Origin: Chitinispirillaceae bacterium
GTDB lineage: Bacteria > Fibrobacterota > Chitinivibrionia > Chitinivibrionales > Chitinispirillaceae
Assembly: GCA_016926315.1 (NCBI GenBank)
Contig: JAFGOU010000499.1
Coordinates: 1-13,625 of the forward strand
DNA: 13,625 nucleotides
Direction: 5' to 3'
A program made the position numbers and the translations under genes. The notes beneath the pieces were generated by a model. The model saw only the letters and a list, made by a program, of their open reading frames with translations, was not told the DNA's origin and searched no databases. The stretch's first letter is position 1, and each line of letters begins with the position of its first letter. Positions 11,752 to 13,625 of the stretch are shown one piece after another.

Positions 11752-13044
11752 ATGAATCGTCTAAAGATACTTAAAACCAGAAAAACGCTGGTCCTTTTTT
11801 TCCTGTTTCTCCTTGTGGCGCCGAACGTGTTCATGGCCACCTCGACCCACAAGTCGCGCGGCGGGGATTATCGCGGGTTTTTGATTGCAGGGGAGCGGTT
11901 TCTGCAGGGAACGTTTCTGTATGAGGGGAGTACGGTCGCGACCAACGTGACCTGGCCTCCCTTTTTCGCTGCCTTTATTGCGCCCTTTACCCTGATTGCC
12001 AGAATCAGCGTTTCATTTTCACAGGTTCTCTGGTATGTCTTGAATATCACGCTGTTTTTTTTCTCCGTGGGGATATGGTGCAGGATCATTTATGCCATGC
12101 CCTGCGGCTGGTTGAATGAGAAAAAAGAGCTCTCCTTGTATGCGCCTGCGCTTATTATCCCTCTTGTTTGCGTTTCCGGTCCGCTGCTCGATAATTTCAC
12201 CCAATTGCAGTCGAGCCCACTGTTGCTCTTTCTTTTGACAATGGGAATCGACCGGCTGATGAAGAAGCGCCCCTGGCAGGCCGGTTTCTGGTTCGGATCG
12301 GCAGTGGCCATCAAGGCGTTTCCCGCATTGATGGTGATCTATCTGCTCTGCCGAAAGGAAGGCAGGGCGGCGTTATCCACGATGGCCTCCGGAGCGGTAT
12401 TGACCTTTGTGCCGGTCCTGCGCTATGGCATTCATGACTATGTCGCGACCCTTAAAGCCTGGCTTGGCCTGAGCCTTTCCGGCGGATACCCGCTTAGCGG
12501 GTTGAGCCAGTCGGTGTACGCCATGATCGGTCGCTATGTGGCATCAAATCCCTTTGAGCGCATGGTCAGGCGGTTTCCCTCACCCCCTGCTGATGATCCC
12601 GGAATAATAGCGACCACGTTGCTGTATCGGGGATTGCTCGTTCTTTGTATCGCCGTCGTATGCTGGCTGCTGTATCGGCGGAAGTATCGTAACATCGGTG
12701 TTGAAACCTCTTTTTTTATCGTTCTCATGACGGTCTTTTCCCCGATCTCCTGGCGTCACTATTACGTACTCATGCTGCCTGCGTGGATGGTGTTGACAGG
12801 ATGGTGGTTCAAGGAACGCGACCGTATTTTGAAATGGACGGTACTGGGATCAGGATTTCTGATATCCGGCCTCTATCTGGTAGGGCAGATCGGTAAGCCC
12901 GTCAGGGGATTTCTGCTCTGCGTTGTTTCGAATTTTACCCTTGGCGCGTTCGTCATCCTCGGCGGGCTGTTGTATTGTATCGTACGGAGGCATGGAAATG
13001 AAAACCGGGCGGGAATTCCCGGCAACGAAGGAAACCGTCAATGA
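11752..13044 (+). CDS. GT87/DUF2029-like polyprenol-phosphate-sugar glycosyltransferase
   Basis: 430 aa with a first membrane helix (10-28) followed by GGDYRGFLIAGERFLQGTFLYE (37-58): the acidic loop (Asp39) plus YxAGxxxLxGxxxY layout of the DUF2029 (GT87) family, whose best-known members are mycobacterial alpha-mannosyltransferases using polyprenyl-phosphate-mannose. TWPPFFAAFIAPFTL, just after, corresponds to the YPPxxxxLxxP motif. About nine or ten membrane helices in total are likely, with the active site on the periplasmic side. The frame is open further upstream, but the ATG at 11752 gives the usual N-terminus, has GGGAACGG upstream, and avoids overlap with the divergent gene. Its stop overlaps the next GT4 start (ATGA, 13041-13044), so the two are coupled. 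Confidence 0.8.
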   Translation: MNRLKILKTRKTLVLFFLFLLVAPNVFMATSTHKSRGGDYRGFLIAGERFLQGTFLYEGSTVATNVTWPPFFAAFIAPFTLIARISVSFSQVLWYVLNITLFFFSVGIWCRIIYAMPCGWLNEKKELSLYAPALIIPLVCVSGPLLDNFTQLQSSPLLLFLLTMGIDRLMKKRPWQAGFWFGSAVAIKAFPALMVIYLLCRKEGRAALSTMASGAVLTFVPVLRYGIHDYVATLKAWLGLSLSGGYPLSGLSQSVYAMIGRYVASNPFERMVRRFPSPPADDPGIIATTLLYRGLLVLCIAVVCWLLYRRKYRNIGVETSFFIVLMTVFSPISWRHYYVLMLPAWMVLTGWWFKERDRILKWTVLGSGFLISGLYLVGQIGKPVRGFLLCVVSNFTLGAFVILGGLLYCIVRRHGNENRAGIPGNEGNRQ

Positions 13045-13625
13045 CCCTCCTTTTTCTCAACAGCTCCCGCGAGTGGGGCGGCAATGAAAAATGGTCGCTT
13101 CTCGCGGCCTCGGGCCTTGCGGCGCAAGGCCACCGGGTTTTTTTCGGCTGCCGCTCTCCGCAGTTCAGGGAGCGCGCCGGGGATACGGCCGTCACCTTTG
13201 TCACCTTTCCGCTCGCCAATCAGGCGGACCTGCTTTCGGTTGTCATGATCGCCGCGTTTATCCGCAGCCGCCGGGTCGATGTGGTGGTTCCCACCAGGCA
13301 GCGGGAGTATCTGCTCGGCGGCTTGGCCGGGCTGACGGACAGGCGGGTCAAGGTGGTTGCCCGGCTTGGGATCGACCGGCCCCTGCGAACCCTGCGCAGC
13401 AGGTTCGCGTTCACCCGGCTGTTCGACGGCGTGATTGTCAATGCGAAGAGCATCGTGGCGACGCTGGCGAAAACGCCCGGGTTCGACACCTCGCTCTGCC
13501 GCGTGATGTACAACGGCATCGAGGTTCCGGTAATAGATCCTGCCAGGCGTGACCGTATCCGCGCGGCGTTCGGCTTCGGCAACGATGTTTTTCTCATCGG
13601 CTGCGCAGGCCGCTGCACCCCGCAG
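13041..13625 (+). CDS. glycosyltransferase family 4 (3'-truncated by window edge)
   Basis: The first 195 codons of an open frame that runs to the last base of the window. It begins MTLLFLNSSREWGGNEKW; the WGGNEKW loop matches the GGGEKW of the GT4 at 8803-9897, as do the later VIVNAKSI (donor-side NS/NA loop) and VMYNGIEVP (linker). This is the N-terminal acceptor domain; the donor domain with the EX7E motif lies beyond the edge. The start overlaps the stop of the GT87-like gene by ATGA, indicating translational coupling. It is most likely another sugar transferase for the same glycan, and the two GT4s look like paralogues on opposite arms of a divergent locus. Confidence 0.82.
   Translation, partial: MTLLFLNSSREWGGNEKWSLLAASGLAAQGHRVFFGCRSPQFRERAGDTAVTFVTFPLANQADLLSVVMIAAFIRSRRVDVVVPTRQREYLLGGLAGLTDRRVKVVARLGIDRPLRTLRSRFAFTRLFDGVIVNAKSIVATLAKTPGFDTSLCRVMYNGIEVPVIDPARRDRIRAAFGFGNDVFLIGCAGRCTPQ

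Noticed and set aside
13091..13618. Open frames on both strands at the right end
   Set aside because: They are shadows of the truncated GT4, which runs in frame from 13041 to the window edge.
1..13625. CRISPR arrays, IS elements, tRNA or rRNA genes
   Set aside because: No regularly spaced repeats, transposase-like proteins, terminal inverted repeats or RNA-gene signatures were seen.

Overview
The window is a moderately GC-rich stretch of bacterial chromosome, probably from a Gram-negative organism. A family 9 glycosyltransferase of the LPS-heptosyltransferase type implies an outer membrane. A secreted papain-like protease ends in a FlgD/T9SS-like beta-sandwich of the kind used as a C-terminal sorting or anchoring domain in Fibrobacterota, Bacteroidota and some candidate phyla. 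A Fibrobacterota-like (Chitinivibrionia-type) host would fit, but this is inference; no rRNA or other marker gene is present.

Left part (1-2043): a 5'-truncated polysaccharide-deacetylase-fold protein (+) converges on a small SH3-like protein (-) that has no ATG start. Upstream of the SH3 gene is a short region with back-to-back sigma70-like -10 elements. The rightward transcript begins with a leader of about 195 nt. This leader ends in a 13-bp intrinsic terminator with 8 T's, placed only 15 nt before the start codon of the next gene. A segment 50 nt upstream can form a competing 13-bp antiterminator with the 5' arm of that terminator. The leader therefore looks like a transcription attenuator or riboswitch-type control element, and it is the most interesting feature here.

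Transporter operon (2058-4135): an EamA-family (DMT) transporter and an MFS transporter, 2 nt apart, both downstream of the attenuator. The MFS 3' end runs out of frame into a decayed HicB-type antitoxin gene (to 4232), a scar of a past recombination or deletion.

Middle (4408-6147): a single secreted C1A papain-like cysteine protease with a signal peptide, a complete Gln/Cys/His/Asn set, an EF-hand-like calcium loop inserted between His and Asn, and the C-terminal FlgD-like domain.

Glycan region (6155-13625): a leftward cluster (DUF6798-like membrane protein, GT4, GT9, GT4, C_GCAxxG_C_C-family protein), with the last four genes overlapping or nearly so and ending in an intrinsic terminator embedded in the last codons. 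A divergent rightward pair follows: a GT87/DUF2029-type polyprenol-phosphate-sugar glycosyltransferase and another GT4, which is cut by the window edge. Together they look like part of a surface polysaccharide, lipopolysaccharide or protein-glycosylation locus: soluble GT4/GT9 enzymes using nucleotide sugars on the cytoplasmic side, and multi-membrane-span enzymes acting on lipid-linked sugars. No tRNA, rRNA, IS element or CRISPR array was found.
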